NCBI RefSeq assembly: GCF_000715495.1
Contig: NZ_JNLX01000128.1
Location: 21,617-85,616 of the forward strand
Direction: 5' to 3'
Source of the DNA: Hymenobacter sp. IS2118
GTDB lineage: Bacteria; Bacteroidota; Bacteroidia; Cytophagales; Hymenobacteraceae
Length of the DNA: 64,000 nt
Shown here: in pieces, positions 8,754-18,637 of the stretch
Position numbering within the stretch: the first letter of the stretch is position 1
How the letters are laid out: every line of letters begins with the position of its first letter
Notes under the pieces: model-generated
What the model was told of the DNA's origin: nothing
The model's database searches: none
The model's input: only the letters and a program-made list of their open reading frames with translations
Position numbers and translations under genes: made by a program

Positions 8754-9101
8754 ATGTCAACTCCCTGGCTTCCCCTCACGCAATCTGAACAGCTAAATGA
8801 ACTGGCGCAAGCTTCTCATGAGCAGCCCGTTCTCATTTTCAAACACAGCACTACCTGTTCCATCAGCGCAGCCGCCAAGAGCAAAATCGAGCGCCAATGG
8901 GCCGATAGTGGTCTGTCCAACGTGCCCATCTACTACCTGGACCTGTTGCGTTTCCGTCCAATTTCGGCTCAGATAGCGGACCAGTTCGGCATTCGGCACG
9001 AGTCACCCCAATTGCTGCTCATCAAAGACGGTGCGTGCCAGTATGATGCCTCGCACATGGGAATTCGCCTGAGCGACGTGTCCGCCAAGGTAGCGAAGTA
9101 G
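8754..9101 (+). CDS. ytxJ: YtxJ, bacillithiol-system thioredoxin-like protein
   Basis: 115 residues with the thioredoxin-like fold of the YtxJ family: PVLIFKHSTTCSIS carries the single Cys, followed by VPIYYLDLLRFRPIS and the cis-Pro region HESPQLLLIKDG. Length is typical. The family is proposed to act as a monothiol bacilliredoxin removing bacillithiol from proteins in bacteria that use bacillithiol as low-molecular-weight thiol. It is a single gene convergent with the OsmC-like gene, another thiol/peroxide protein, so both may serve redox defence. Confidence 0.88.
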   Translation: MSTPWLPLTQSEQLNELAQASHEQPVLIFKHSTTCSISAAAKSKIERQWADSGLSNVPIYYLDLLRFRPISAQIADQFGIRHESPQLLLIKDGACQYDASHMGIRLSDVSAKVAK

Positions 9102-9109
9102 CAAACGGC

Positions 9110-9142
9110 GGAAGGCCTCAGCCAAAGCTGGCTGGGCCTTCC
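9110..9142. terminator. Bidirectional hairpin between ytxJ and osmC-like gene
   Basis: GGAAGGCC-TCAGCCA / TGGCTG-GGCCTTCC forms a strong stem with a 4-base loop in the 57-bp gap of two convergent genes. No clear T-run, but position and stability support termination. Confidence 0.6.
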
Positions 9143-9158
9143 ACCATCTATGGCCTCC

Positions 9159-9566
9159 TTAAACGTACAAAAACACCACGTTTTGGCGTATCTCCGGGTG
9201 CAGGCTCAGGGTGACCGGGCAAGTAAGGGCGGTGCGTTCGAGCAGGGTGCGGTCGGAGCCGGATAGTGCTGCGGGCAGGCTAAACGTCACGTCGATTTGC
9301 GCGATGCGGCGCGGCGCATCGCTACTCATGTGCTTTACTACCGAGAAAGTGCTGTCAACCAGGCTCAGCTTATGGCGTTCGGCCACGATGCCCATCACCG
9401 TCATCATGCACGAGCCGAGAGCGGTGGCTACCAAATCGGTTGGCGAAAAAGCTTCACCGCGGCCGTGGTTATCGGTGGGCGCATCGGTTTGAATAATATT
9501 GCCCGAGGCGACGTGGGTGGCTTCGGTGCGGAGTTGGCCGGCATAGCGGGCGGTGGCGGTGTTCAT
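9159..9566 (-). CDS. OsmC/Ohr family protein
   Basis: 135 residues from the ATG at 9566. The two redox cysteines of the family are present in ALGSCMMT and LTCPVTLSLHPEI. The fold starts with the usual beta segment and FSPTDLVATALGSC helix. OsmC-type proteins reduce organic hydroperoxides with a Cys pair; the subgroup (YhfA-like versus OsmC proper) cannot be fixed by eye. Single gene, cytoplasmic. Confidence 0.88.
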   Translation of the reverse strand: MNTATARYAGQLRTEATHVASGNIIQTDAPTDNHGRGEAFSPTDLVATALGSCMMTVMGIVAERHKLSLVDSTFSVVKHMSSDAPRRIAQIDVTFSLPAALSGSDRTLLERTALTCPVTLSLHPEIRQNVVFLYV

Positions 9567-9672
9567 CAAGACAGGGAGTTACCTTTACAAAGTGGTTTCT
9601 TCGATAGCTAATTTACGTATTAAGTGGTGCGCCGCGCCTGTGGCGATTTGTCGGGCTTAATTTTGGTTGACT

Positions 9673-10491
9673 ATGCTTCATTTTCCTTGCCGTTTTTGGG
9701 GCTTGTTGGCGGCAGGCCTGTTCGTGGCTGTTGCTGCTCAGGCACAGGCTCCGTTGCGCTCCGCGTCCGTGCCCGCCGCGCCCTCCGACGAGCAGTCGTA
9801 CAGCAAAGAATTTATCTACGGGGTCAACTTCAACACCCAGGGTGGGCTAATTGGCGGCGTTTCGGTGCGCTCCACGCGCGTGCTCGACGACCAGTGGATG
9901 CGCTTTTGGAGTCTGGAGGGCGTCATGCTTAAGAACACCAAAGAAGAGCGTATCAATACCCAAGTAGGTGGCAGCTACATCGACCGCAAGACCAATCACG
10001 CTTTCGTACTGCGGCCATCGGTGGGCCTGCAGCGCATTCTGTTTCGCAAGGCCGCCGATGCCGGCGTGCAGGTAAACGGTCTGCTGAGTGCCGGCCCTTC
10101 GCTGGGCCTGCTCATGCCCTACTACATTAGTTTCGACCGAACGGCCGTGCAAACCCGCGTCATTAATCTGGCTACCGATGAAATTGTGAACGAGCAGTAC
10201 GACCCGGTGAAGCACGCCGACGTGGGCGCCATTTTGGACCGGGGCCCGCTGTTCAGCGGCATTGGCGAGACCCAGGTAGTGCCCGGCTTTCACTTGCGCG
10301 GCGGCCTTAGCTTCGAGTACGGCCGCTACCGCGATGCCGTTACCGGTATGGAAGTCGGCTTTCTGGTAGAAGGATACACCAAGCGCCTGCTCATTCTCAG
10401 CCCCAGCAACAACCCGCGGGAGGTCGACGGCCTCAACCGGCAGCTCTTCCCGTCGGTGTACCTGACCTTGTTTTTTGGACAACGCTCCTAG
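9673..10491 (+). CDS. Secreted, probably outer-membrane beta-barrel protein of unknown function
   Basis: 272 residues from the ATG at 9673. Signal peptide LLAAGLFVAVAAQAQA. The mature part alternates hydrophobic and polar residues in strand-like stretches and ends in VYLTLFFGQRS, an aromatic-rich C-terminal strand typical of outer-membrane barrels. No family recognised. Located before the two glycosyltransferase-like paralogues on the same strand, with a separate promoter candidate between them. Confidence 0.65.
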   Translation: MLHFPCRFWGLLAAGLFVAVAAQAQAPLRSASVPAAPSDEQSYSKEFIYGVNFNTQGGLIGGVSVRSTRVLDDQWMRFWSLEGVMLKNTKEERINTQVGGSYIDRKTNHAFVLRPSVGLQRILFRKAADAGVQVNGLLSAGPSLGLLMPYYISFDRTAVQTRVINLATDEIVNEQYDPVKHADVGAILDRGPLFSGIGETQVVPGFHLRGGLSFEYGRYRDAVTGMEVGFLVEGYTKRLLILSPSNNPREVDGLNRQLFPSVYLTLFFGQRS

Positions 10492-10508
10492 CAGACGGCC
10501 TATCTTTG
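10475..10508 (+). promoter_or_regulatory. Candidate promoter of the first glycosyltransferase-like gene
   Basis: TTG at 10475-10477, a 23-bp spacer, and TATCTTTG (TAnnTTTG consensus) at 10501-10508, about 45 bp before the ATG at 10553. The spacer is at the long end of the known range. Confidence 0.45.
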
Positions 10509-10552
10509 CGGGCAGTGCAGTTATTTTAGGTTAACAAAAGGAGTTTATTTTA

Positions 10553-11704
10553 ATGGAATCCATTACGCGGCGTCTGGTAATATTAAAAAACCTCTTAGGA
10601 TTTTTTGTAACGTACGCGGCCAGAATAAAGCGTCGGCCGCAAGTGAAGCACGCCGGAGAAAAGGTGGCCGTATTTTCGTTTGTAACCCGTGACTACCGCT
10701 ATTACTATCCCATATTGCGTCATTTGAGCGGCGCTGGCTACACGTGCTACCTTAAGGTTGACCGCCGGTTTCTACAGCCAACAGACCCTCACTTTCAACT
10801 AATATTGAATGTTGAGAATTTGTACTTTGCGCTGAAGCTGGAAGGGGCTGAAAAAGCAGATTTCCTGGTAGTAGAAGAAGGCAACAGAACGGATAGAATT
10901 CCCGGCGTGAAAACAATCGTGCTGAGCGATGCCATTTTTTCAATGGATGGAAACTTCAAAACGCAGAATATTATCCCGTTCTCAGTGCATCCAATTCAGT
11001 ACCCTCACTTGTCGGGTGCAAAAATTCAAAAACTGAGAGAAACCAAAAGGTCACTCAAGGTTTTCTTTCTGGGCAACACTTCCCGCGCGCTATACCGGGA
11101 TGAAAACCTTAGCATATTCCACAAAAAGCTAAGTAGAAATCAGATTATCGAAGCAGTTGTGGAGGATTTTGGAAATCAGGTTGGTACCCAGCCTCTTCCG
11201 GAATACCTGGATAGGCCCATTCAGCTTTATAAGCCGGACGACTGGCCCAAGAACGAAGCTGAATCCTACGATTCATCGATTGCAAACTGGATGCCTCAGC
11301 TCGCCCAAACCAATTTTTTTCTGGCTTGTCCTGGCTTTGCTCAGCCCATGTGCCACAGCTTAACTGAAGCCATGGCAATTGGTACCATTCCGATTCTTGA
11401 GCATCCCGAATATTTGTTTCCGCCCTTGGAGAACAAGAAAAATTGTATCGCCTTTGCTGGTAAATCGGGCTTGAAACAGGCGATTGAGGAAGTGTTGGCA
11501 ATGACCGTAGCCGAAATTGAGTTGATGCGTTCCAATGTTGTTGATTATTATGAGGAGCACCTCTCGGGCGCAGCAGTGGTCAGCATGTTTGAGCAGGCTC
11601 CGGATAATTCGACCCTCTACTATTACTCGAGCGGTCAAAGCCTGAAGGAATATGCCCGGCTGCATAAACAACGAAAGCAGCAACAGCAGCAACCAGCGCT
11701 TTAA
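10553..11704 (+). CDS. Exostosin/glycosyltransferase-like protein, paralogue 1
   Basis: 383 residues. The N-terminal half (KVAVFSFVTRDYRYYYPI, then SGAGYTCYLKVDRRF) looks Rossmann-like. The C-terminal half has FFLACPGFAQPMCHSLTEA followed by IGTIPILEHPEYLFPPL, close in layout to the nucleotide-sugar site of exostosin-type transferases. No membrane segment, so cytoplasmic. The next gene encodes a clear paralogue of equal length. Base composition is visibly AT-richer than flanking genes, and runs of A/T are frequent, which suggests horizontal origin, as is common for surface-polysaccharide genes. The C-terminus ends in a Gln-rich tail (KQQQQQPAL). Substrate unknown. Confidence 0.65.
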   Translation: MESITRRLVILKNLLGFFVTYAARIKRRPQVKHAGEKVAVFSFVTRDYRYYYPILRHLSGAGYTCYLKVDRRFLQPTDPHFQLILNVENLYFALKLEGAEKADFLVVEEGNRTDRIPGVKTIVLSDAIFSMDGNFKTQNIIPFSVHPIQYPHLSGAKIQKLRETKRSLKVFFLGNTSRALYRDENLSIFHKKLSRNQIIEAVVEDFGNQVGTQPLPEYLDRPIQLYKPDDWPKNEAESYDSSIANWMPQLAQTNFFLACPGFAQPMCHSLTEAMAIGTIPILEHPEYLFPPLENKKNCIAFAGKSGLKQAIEEVLAMTVAEIELMRSNVVDYYEEHLSGAAVVSMFEQAPDNSTLYYYSSGQSLKEYARLHKQRKQQQQQPAL

Positions 11705-11983
11705 GAAGGATAGAAAAAGCTGTTCACGCGTCAATCTGACCCGTTTTGACCGTATGCTTGTGCGGCCGACTACGAAATCAGCTATTGCGCGAAGCCTTAT
11801 ATTTGTATTTGACGGGTGGTTAAGAAGAGCTTTCCCGACCCCTTTTGCGCTTGCTGATGCACGTTGTCTGCTTCGGTTGGTGCTATGCAACGCGGAGCCA
11901 AAAGTTGCTTCATCCAACGCAGGCGGCCTACGGAGACGGCCCTCTCTCGAATTACCCGTAGCCTTTTAGCGCATTGCCTTTAT
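11705..11983. other. Intergenic stretch between the two paralogues
   Basis: 279 bp with no supported gene; the higher GC here contrasts with the genes on either side. Nothing recognisable as a terminator or repeat was found. Confidence 0.4.
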
Positions 11984-13132
11984 ATGAAACCAAAGCCTTC
12001 ATTATTTAAATCTATTGCGCAGCGGATATCGATTTTGAAAGGGCTCGCGGGATTTCTGCTAGCTCACACCGACAGGATAAAACTTCATCCAGAGGTTGCG
12101 TATGATGGCGAAAAAGTAGTTGTCCTGATTTTGAAGAAGCTGGACTACCGATTTTACTACCCCATCATCCACCACTTGTGTGCCGCTGGCTACAAATGCT
12201 ACATCAAGATTGATTACCGCTTTATTCAGCCCACAGAGCAATTCTTTGACCTTATTTTAGACCTGAAAAGCGTTTACTTTTTTGTAAAAGCTCCCGACTT
12301 GGGCAAAGTGTCTTTTGTGGTGACGGATAACCCGAATACCGCTAGCACGCCCGCTGCGAAAACAATACAGCTGAGCGATAACATTTTTTCGGTAACGGGT
12401 AATTTCAGAAAGGATAATATTTTGCCCTTCTCGATGCACCCAGTGCAATATCAGAACCTTTCGGAGCAAAAGGTGCAGTCACTGAGAGCAGCTAAAAAGC
12501 CGATTGCAGTCTTTTTTTCCGGCAACACCTCCAGCGAAGGATACAAAGATTCTTTCCTCAATATTCTGCATAAGAAATTAAGCAGAAACCAGATGATTCA
12601 GGCAGTGATGGCTGAATTTGGGAATAAGGTGAATATCCAGCCCGATTTGATGCCCGCTGGCAAACCGATTCACATTTATTCGTCGAATTTCTGGAGGAAT
12701 TCCGAATCGCAGGACCACATTATAGCCAAGACGGATTGGTTTGCTCAGTTGGCGCGCGCCAGTTTTTTTCTGGCTTGCCCCGGCTTCACGCACCCCATGT
12801 GCCACAACCTTATTGAATCGATGTCAATCGGGTGCATTCCTATTCTGGAGCATGCGGAATACTTATCTCCGCCGCTAATAGATAAGGTCAATTGCCTCGC
12901 TTTTTCAGGTCGGCAGGGTTTGAGTCAGGCCATAGAAACCGCATTGGGTATGAGCGAGGCTGAAATTGTCCGGATGCACCAAAATGTAATTGAATACTAC
13001 GAAGCCCATTTATCGCCGGCGGCGGTAGTAGCTATACTTGAGCACGCCAAAAACAACTCGACCTTATATTATTACTCAAGCTCTCAGAGTATAAAGGTTT
13101 ACTACGACTTGCCGCAGGTTAAGAATACCTGA
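11984..13132 (+). CDS. Exostosin/glycosyltransferase-like protein, paralogue 2
   Basis: 382 residues from the ATG at 11984, chosen because homology with the upstream paralogue begins there (KSIAQRISILKGLAGFL against TRRLVILKNLLGFF). The strongest shared blocks are HKKLSRNQ, FFLACPGF-x-x-PMCH, G-x-IPILEH, the YYE-x-HLS-AAVV block and NSTLYYYSS-QS. The two genes are thus a tandem duplication that has diverged, mainly in the acceptor-side N-terminal half. The same AT-rich composition marks both. Likely a sugar transferase acting in the cytoplasm; specificity unknown. Confidence 0.65.
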   Translation: MKPKPSLFKSIAQRISILKGLAGFLLAHTDRIKLHPEVAYDGEKVVVLILKKLDYRFYYPIIHHLCAAGYKCYIKIDYRFIQPTEQFFDLILDLKSVYFFVKAPDLGKVSFVVTDNPNTASTPAAKTIQLSDNIFSVTGNFRKDNILPFSMHPVQYQNLSEQKVQSLRAAKKPIAVFFSGNTSSEGYKDSFLNILHKKLSRNQMIQAVMAEFGNKVNIQPDLMPAGKPIHIYSSNFWRNSESQDHIIAKTDWFAQLARASFFLACPGFTHPMCHNLIESMSIGCIPILEHAEYLSPPLIDKVNCLAFSGRQGLSQAIETALGMSEAEIVRMHQNVIEYYEAHLSPAAVVAILEHAKNNSTLYYYSSSQSIKVYYDLPQVKNT

Positions 13133-13296
13133 TGATGGCCCCGGAATCAGCGAGCCCCTGCCGGAGTTGAATAGTGAGGGAAGCTACTTTGCCGAAATGA
13201 TGTAAAAAGCTGTATCCGATTCTTTCAAACGATTAGACCGCTTTTTTGCTTTTGAATTTTGGATTCGAATTCGCAATGCTCATCTATTAACCGAAA

Positions 13297-14190
13297 ATGA
13301 TTGATTTGCCTGTTATCCAGCCTGAAACGGCTGCGCCTGCCCGTCTTCGCAAGCCCGATTGGCTGCGGGTGAAGCTGCCCGTGGGGGAAGAATACGCGGC
13401 CGTGCGGCGTCTTGTGGACGAGCACAAGCTGCATACCATCTGCGAGAGCGGCAACTGCCCGAACATGGGCGAGTGCTGGGGCGCGGGCACAGCCACGTTC
13501 ATGATTCTGGGCAATATCTGCACACGTTCCTGCTCTTTTTGCGCGGTAGCTACCGGCCGCCCTACCGAGTACGACCTCGACGAGCCCCGCCGCGTGGCCG
13601 AAGCCATCCACCTGATGAAGGTGAAGCATGCCGTGATTACCAGCGTGAACCGGGATGAGTTGAAGGACCGGGGTGCCAGCGTGTGGCGCGAAACGGTGGT
13701 CCTCACCAAGCAACTCAGCCCCGGCACCACCATCGAAACCCTTATTCCGGATGTGAAAGCCAACTGGGATGCCCTTGACGTAATGATTTCGGGAGGGCAG
13801 GAAGTGATTTCGCACAACGTGGAGACGGTGGGCAGCCTGTACCGCTTGGTGCGCCCACAGGCCCGCTACGACCGCAGCCTGGAGCAAATACGCCGGACCA
13901 AACTAGCCGGCCACCGCACCAAATCGGGCATCATGCTCGGGTTAGGAGAAAAAGCCGACGAGTTGTACCAGGCCATGGATGACTTGGTGGCCAATGGCCT
14001 GGATATTCTCACGCTCGGTCAGTACCTGCAGCCTACGAAGCGTCATCTCGACGTAGCCGAATTTATTACGCCCGACCAGTTTGCGCACTACAAAGAAGAA
14101 GGCCTCCGGCGCGGTCTGAAATACGTGGAAAGCGGCCCGCTCGTGCGCAGCTCGTACCACGCCGAGCGTCATGTGAACGTGCCGATTTAA
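13297..14190 (+). CDS. lipA: Lipoyl synthase
   Basis: 297 residues, normal length. The auxiliary cluster cysteines are in [12 protein letters not shown] (Cys49, 54, 60) and the radical-SAM CxxxCxxC is CTRSCSFC (Cys75, 79, 82). The C-terminal RSSYHAE carries the conserved serine that ligates the auxiliary cluster. It inserts two sulfur atoms into octanoyl groups on E2 and GcvH proteins. This links it to the oxoacid dehydrogenase at 3-5 kb and to gcvP at 15.6 kb. Monocistronic, with a strong terminator behind. Confidence 0.96.
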   Translation: MIDLPVIQPETAAPARLRKPDWLRVKLPVGEEYAAVRRLVDEHKLHTICESGNCPNMGECWGAGTATFMILGNICTRSCSFCAVATGRPTEYDLDEPRRVAEAIHLMKVKHAVITSVNRDELKDRGASVWRETVVLTKQLSPGTTIETLIPDVKANWDALDVMISGGQEVISHNVETVGSLYRLVRPQARYDRSLEQIRRTKLAGHRTKSGIMLGLGEKADELYQAMDDLVANGLDILTLGQYLQPTKRHLDVAEFITPDQFAHYKEEGLRRGLKYVESGPLVRSSYHAERHVNVPI

Positions 14191-14211
14191 GCAAAGCAGG
14201 AATCGCCAAAC

Positions 14212-14254
14212 AAGAAAGAGCCCCTCTTCACACTGCGAAGAGGGGCTTTTTCTT
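14212..14254. terminator. Intrinsic terminator of lipA, bidirectional
   Basis: Stem AGCCCCTCTTC / GAAGAGGGGCT with a 7-base loop, T-run on the plus side (GGCTTTTTCTT) and A-rich flank on the other, between convergent lipA and the DUF4136 gene. Confidence 0.9.
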
Positions 14255-14273
14255 GGCCAGGAATCCCATCAGG

Positions 14274-14873
14274 CTAGCGCCGCACGTTATTTCCCTGAGG
14301 AGGATAGGTGCCGAGGATGCCGTTGACGATGCGCAGGGTTTCGGCTTCGTTGATGGAGTTTTGGTCTACCTGCGCCTGGCCCGTGCCCCGCCACGCCAGC
14401 TCCTTGCGTCGGGCGTCGATGATATCAATCACCACGGTGCCGGCTTTGTACTGCGTAATGGGCTGCATGCCGCGGCCGTAATACCCATAGCCGTAGCCGT
14501 AGGGATACCCCAAGCCGTTGTAGTAAGGCGAAACTTGCTGTTTCTGCTCCACGCGGGCACTGTAAGCCACGTAAATATCGGGAGTTGTTGCGACCTCTGT
14601 AAGGCCTTTGCGGGTCATTTCGGCCGAAACTGCGGCGCGCATGCGCTTGTCCAAAAAGGACTCGTAGCCTTTGGCCGGTCCTCCTTCGGTGTCGGTGGGT
14701 TGCTGCGGGTACCACGCCCATGTTTTAAAGGCTGAAAAATTAACGGAGTGGTCGAAGTCATTTGTCACGCCCACGCGCGACGATGTAGCGCAACCGGTAG
14801 TGCCCAGCAGCAGCGCCAGGCTCAGGACTGCCAAAGCAGCAGGGCGAGCCAGAAAACGGGTCATTCGAATCAT
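14274..14873 (-). CDS. DUF4136 lipoprotein
   Basis: About 199 residues from ATG 14873 (a second ATG at 14864 is equally possible). Signal ends in LLLGTTGC, a lipobox. The mature part begins with VNFSAFKTWAWYP, typical of DUF4136, and continues with RKGLTEV-PDIYVAY and AGTVVIDIIDARRKELAWRGTG. A Gly/Tyr-rich segment (YGYGYGYYG) lies in the middle. Function unknown; likely anchored in the periplasm or outer membrane. Confidence 0.85.
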   Translation of the reverse strand: MIRMTRFLARPAALAVLSLALLLGTTGCATSSRVGVTNDFDHSVNFSAFKTWAWYPQQPTDTEGGPAKGYESFLDKRMRAAVSAEMTRKGLTEVATTPDIYVAYSARVEQKQQVSPYYNGLGYPYGYGYGYYGRGMQPITQYKAGTVVIDIIDARRKELAWRGTGQAQVDQNSINEAETLRIVNGILGTYPPQGNNVRR

Positions 14874-15102
14874 AGAATTTAGAAATGCACGGGTTAATGG
14901 GAAGTCCCAAAGGGCTGAAAAAATTGAGAGGGATAACCGCTTTCGGGAGATGTCATTATAACGGCGAAACGAACCCTGGCGTTCCACATAATTCGGCGCC
15001 CGATAAGCCCTTATTGCAAGCAATATGCGTGGTTTTAGTTTGGTATAAACAGATTTTGTCCTACCTTACCCCCGAATTTACACTTATGCTCACGCCTTGT
15101 CA

Positions 15103-15432
15103 ATGAAAAGTACCGTCTTGTTATTACTGGCTGTTACGGGCCTACTGGCTGCCTGCACATCTGCCCGCGACGAGATGAGCAAAGCCGGGACCAACCGTAC
15201 CCCCGTGGCTCACAACACCATTGTGGATTGCCCCGTGTACGATGGCATGAAGAAAACCTCTACCGTTCTGGCTCAAACCACCTCCGGCAACGAGGTGCAG
15301 GTAACTGATACCATCAATGCCTACTTTGTGCGCGTGCGCCTCGATACGGGTGGGGAAACCAAAGTTGGTTACATGGACCGCCGCTGCTTTGGCGAGCGCG
15401 GCAACGAGCGCGGCAACCGCAAAGTGAAGTAG
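15103..15432 (+). CDS. Small lipoprotein with SH3-like segment
   Basis: 109 residues from the ATG at 15103, with LLAVTGLLAAC as lipobox. The mature part (GMKKTSTVLAQTTSGNEVQVTD is the region; key motif VLAQTTSG then YFVRVRL) recalls bacterial SH3-type folds that follow lipoprotein signals, but this is weak. Ends in a Gly/Arg/Asn-rich tail. Function unknown. Confidence 0.6.
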   Translation: MKSTVLLLLAVTGLLAACTSARDEMSKAGTNRTPVAHNTIVDCPVYDGMKKTSTVLAQTTSGNEVQVTDTINAYFVRVRLDTGGETKVGYMDRRCFGERGNERGNRKVK

Positions 15433-15471
15433 CAGCGGCGGTTTCTGGGCCGCGCCACTTTCGCTGATACT

Positions 15472-15541
15472 GAAGAAACCGTTTAAAAAAACAAAGCCTC
15501 GCCGTAATACGCGAGGCTTTGTTTTTTTAAACGGTTTCTTC
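15472..15541. terminator. Long bidirectional terminator
   Basis: A perfect inverted repeat of about 31 bp (GAAGAAACCGTTTAAAAAAA continuing to CGC around a short AATA-type loop) separates the convergent lipoprotein gene and gcvP; GC-rich core with A- and T-runs on both sides. Confidence 0.92.
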
Positions 15542-15563
15542 AATTTACAGGTTCAGCAGCCTG

Positions 15564-18482
15564 CTAGTACGACGGGCCTTTGTCGGCCTGCACCAGGGTT
15601 TCTTCCTGGTCGACGTACTGCTCGATGGGCGTGCAACTGCAAATCAGGTTGCGGTCGCCGTAAGCCGAGTCGATGCGGCTCACGGTGGGCCAGAACTTGG
15701 CGGCGCGCACGTACTCCATGGGGTACACGGCTTTTTCGCGGGAGTAGGGGCGGGTCCAGTCGTGCACCAGCACGGTGGCGGCGGTGTGGGGCGCGTGCTT
15801 CAGCACGTTGTCCTTGGCATCGGCCTGGCCCGACTCCACTTCTGCAATTTCCTTGCGAATCGAAATCATGGCGTCGCAGAACCGGTCCAGCTCGTGCTTG
15901 CTTTCGCTTTCGGTGGGCTCCACCATCAGCGTGCCCGCTACCGGAAACGACACCGTGGGGGCGTGGAAACCGTAGTCCATCAAACGCTTGGCAATGTCTT
16001 CTACTTCAATGCCGGCCTTTTTGAAGTGGCGGCAATCGAGAATCATCTCGTGGGCGCAACGGCCGTGGCTGCCCGAATACAGCACGGGGTAGTGCTCCTC
16101 CAGGCGGGCCTTGATGTAGTTGGCGTTGAGAATAGCCAACTCGGTGGCGCGCTGTAGGCCTTCGCCGCCCATCATCGAGATGTAGGCGTACGAAATGGGC
16201 AGGATGCTGGCCGAGCCCCAGGGCGCCGCCGAAACCGCGCCATCGGTGCGGCCTTCTACCGTTACCACGGCGTGGCCGGGCAGGAAGGGAGCCAAATCGG
16301 CCACCACGCCAATGGGACCCACGCCAGGGCCACCGCCGCCGTGCGGGATGCAGAAGGTTTTGTGCAGGTTGAGGTGGCACACATCGGCGCCGATGATGGC
16401 GGGCGAGGTGAGGCCGACTTGGGCGTTCATGTTGGCGCCGTCCATGTACACGCGGCCGCCGTGGGCGTGAATGGTGTCGCAGATGTCCACAATGGTTTCC
16501 TCGTACACGCCGTGCGTGCTCGGGTAGGTCACCATGAGGCACGAGAGCTTGTCGGCGTATTTGGTGGCCTGCGCCGTGAGGTCGGCCACGTCGATGTTGC
16601 CGTCTTCAGTGCTCTTCACCACCACCACCTGCATGCCGGCCATCACGGCCGAAGCGGGGTTGGTGCCGTGGGCCGAGGCCGGGATTAGGGCCACGTTGCG
16701 GTGGTGGTCGCCGCGGGCTTCGTGGTAGCCGCGAATGGCCAGCAGGCCGGCGTACTCGCCCTGGGCGCCCGAGTTGGGCTGCAGGCTAACGGCGGCAAAG
16801 CCGGTCACCTCGCAGAGCCAGGCTTGCAGGTCGGCAAAAATCTGCTGGTAGCCTTTGGTTTGGTCCAACGGCGCGAAGGGGTGGAGCTGGCCGATTTCGG
16901 GCCACGTCACCGGAATCATCTCGGCGGTGGCGTTCAGCTTCATGGTGCACGAGCCCAGCGGAATCATGCTGTGCGCGAGGCTGAGGTCCTTGTTCTCCAG
17001 CTGCTTCATGTAGCGCAACAGCTCGTGCTCGGCGTGGTGCGTGTTGAAGACGGGGTGCGTGAGGTAGTCGCTGGTGCGCACCAGGGGTTGGGGCCAGGTC
17101 AGCTCCAGCTCCTCGGGCAGGCGCAGCGAAGCGTCCGACTCCTTGCCCAATACTTTGGCAAAAACGGCCAGAATATCGGCTACGTCGTTCAGCTCAGTGT
17201 TCTGATTCAGCGAAATGCCCACCCGAACTTCATCAAAATAGCGGAAGTTGATGCACGCGGCTTCGGCTTCCTGGCGCAACGACTGCTGCAGCTCGGTGCT
17301 TTCGAGGCGCAGGTTCAGGGTATCGAAGTAGTGCTCGTTGGTTTGCTCCACTCCCAGCTTTTTCAGGCCGGCTTCCAGGGTTTGGGCCAGGCTGTGGGTG
17401 TTCACGGCAAACTGCAGGATGCGCTTCGGGCCGTGGTATACGGTGTACATGCCGGCCAGCACGCTCAGCAGTACCTGCGCGGTGCAGATGTTGGAGGTGG
17501 CTTTTTCGCGGCGGATGTGCTGCTCGCGGGTTTGCAGGGCCATGCGGAAGGCCTTATTGCCGGCCGCGTCAATGCTCTGGCCGATTAGGCGGCCGGGAAT
17601 CACGCGCTTGAACTGGTCTTTGGTGGCGAAGAAGCCGGCGTGTGGGCCACCGTAGCCCATGGGCACGCCAAAGCGCTGCGAGTTGCCCACGCACACGTCG
17701 GCACCCAGCTCGCCGGGAGGCGTCAGCAGCGTGAGGGAGAGCAGGTCGGCGCCCATCACCACAAACACGTTGTTGGCGCGGGCCTGACCGATGAATTCCT
17801 TGTAGTCGAAAATTTCGCCATCGGCGGCGGGGTACTGCACCATCGCCCCGAAGAAGCCGTCGCCGCTCAAGTCGATTTCGCGGTGGTCGCCCACCACCAG
17901 CTCAATGCCCACGGGCGTGGCGCGGGTGCGGAGCAGGTCGATGGTCTGGGGCAGTACCTGCTCGGAAACGAAGTACTGGTTGGCACCTTTCTTCTTGGTC
18001 TGGCTGTGCAGCATGTGCATGGCCTCAGCGGCGGCGGTGCCCTCGTCCAGCAGGCTGGCGTTGGCGATTTCCATGCCGGTGAGGTCAATCACCATCGTTT
18101 GGTAATTGATGAGGGCTTCGAGGCGGCCCTGGGCAATTTCGGCCTGGTAGGGCGTGTAGGCGGTGTACCAGCCGGGGTTTTCCAGAATGTTGCGCTGAAT
18201 AACCGGGGGCAGCGTAGTGTCGTGGTAGCCCAGGCCGATGTAGGTTTTGAACACCTGGTTCTGGCTGGCAATCTGCTTGAACTTCGCCAAAAAAGCCCGC
18301 TCGCTCAGGGCCGTGGGCAGGTCCAGCGGACGCTTGAGGCGAATGGCGGGCGGCACGGTTTCGTCGATGAGCTGCTCGATGCTGCTCACGCCGATGGCGC
18401 GAAGCATGGCGGCCTGCTCGTCGGCGCCGGGCGCGTTGTGGCGGTCTTCAAAAACGTCGGCAGGCTGGGGTTTCAGCGTCAT
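15564..18482 (-). CDS. gcvP: Glycine dehydrogenase (decarboxylating), P-protein
   Basis: 972 residues, the full single-chain form (both halves fused). The PLP lysine is in [15 protein letters not shown] near residue 708. N-terminal [15 protein letters not shown] and C-terminal [11 protein letters not shown] are typical. It decarboxylates glycine and passes aminomethyl to lipoylated GcvH in the cleavage system. gcvH and gcvT are not nearby. The long open frame on the opposite strand is a composition shadow. Confidence 0.97.
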   Translation of the reverse strand: MTLKPQPADVFEDRHNAPGADEQAAMLRAIGVSSIEQLIDETVPPAIRLKRPLDLPTALSERAFLAKFKQIASQNQVFKTYIGLGYHDTTLPPVIQRNILENPGWYTAYTPYQAEIAQGRLEALINYQTMVIDLTGMEIANASLLDEGTAAAEAMHMLHSQTKKKGANQYFVSEQVLPQTIDLLRTRATPVGIELVVGDHREIDLSGDGFFGAMVQYPAADGEIFDYKEFIGQARANNVFVVMGADLLSLTLLTPPGELGADVCVGNSQRFGVPMGYGGPHAGFFATKDQFKRVIPGRLIGQSIDAAGNKAFRMALQTREQHIRREKATSNICTAQVLLSVLAGMYTVYHGPKRILQFAVNTHSLAQTLEAGLKKLGVEQTNEHYFDTLNLRLESTELQQSLRQEAEAACINFRYFDEVRVGISLNQNTELNDVADILAVFAKVLGKESDASLRLPEELELTWPQPLVRTSDYLTHPVFNTHHAEHELLRYMKQLENKDLSLAHSMIPLGSCTMKLNATAEMIPVTWPEIGQLHPFAPLDQTKGYQQIFADLQAWLCEVTGFAAVSLQPNSGAQGEYAGLLAIRGYHEARGDHHRNVALIPASAHGTNPASAVMAGMQVVVVKSTEDGNIDVADLTAQATKYADKLSCLMVTYPSTHGVYEETIVDICDTIHAHGGRVYMDGANMNAQVGLTSPAIIGADVCHLNLHKTFCIPHGGGGPGVGPIGVVADLAPFLPGHAVVTVEGRTDGAVSAAPWGSASILPISYAYISMMGGEGLQRATELAILNANYIKARLEEHYPVLYSGSHGRCAHEMILDCRHFKKAGIEVEDIAKRLMDYGFHAPTVSFPVAGTLMVEPTESESKHELDRFCDAMISIRKEIAEVESGQADAKDNVLKHAPHTAATVLVHDWTRPYSREKAVYPMEYVRAAKFWPTVSRIDSAYGDRNLICSCTPIEQYVDQEETLVQADKGPSY

Positions 18483-18637
18483 AAAAGGCGAGAAATGGGG
18501 AGGTGGGAAACGGTGTTGACGTGGTGATTCTCAGGTTCAGATTCCTAAACAAAGGTAAGGCCCAAAAGGTCCGGTGGACTGCGCACAAAACCGTAATTTT
18601 GGCGAACATCGGCTCACCTCTCCACCCAATCCCACCC

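Noticed and set aside
16701..18527. Two 295-codon plus-strand frames
   Set aside because: Both are shadows of gcvP, with no signal, domain or start context.
18483..18637. Glycine riboswitch upstream of gcvP
   Set aside because: The 155-bp gap lacks the paired aptamer consensus and is too short for the tandem form.
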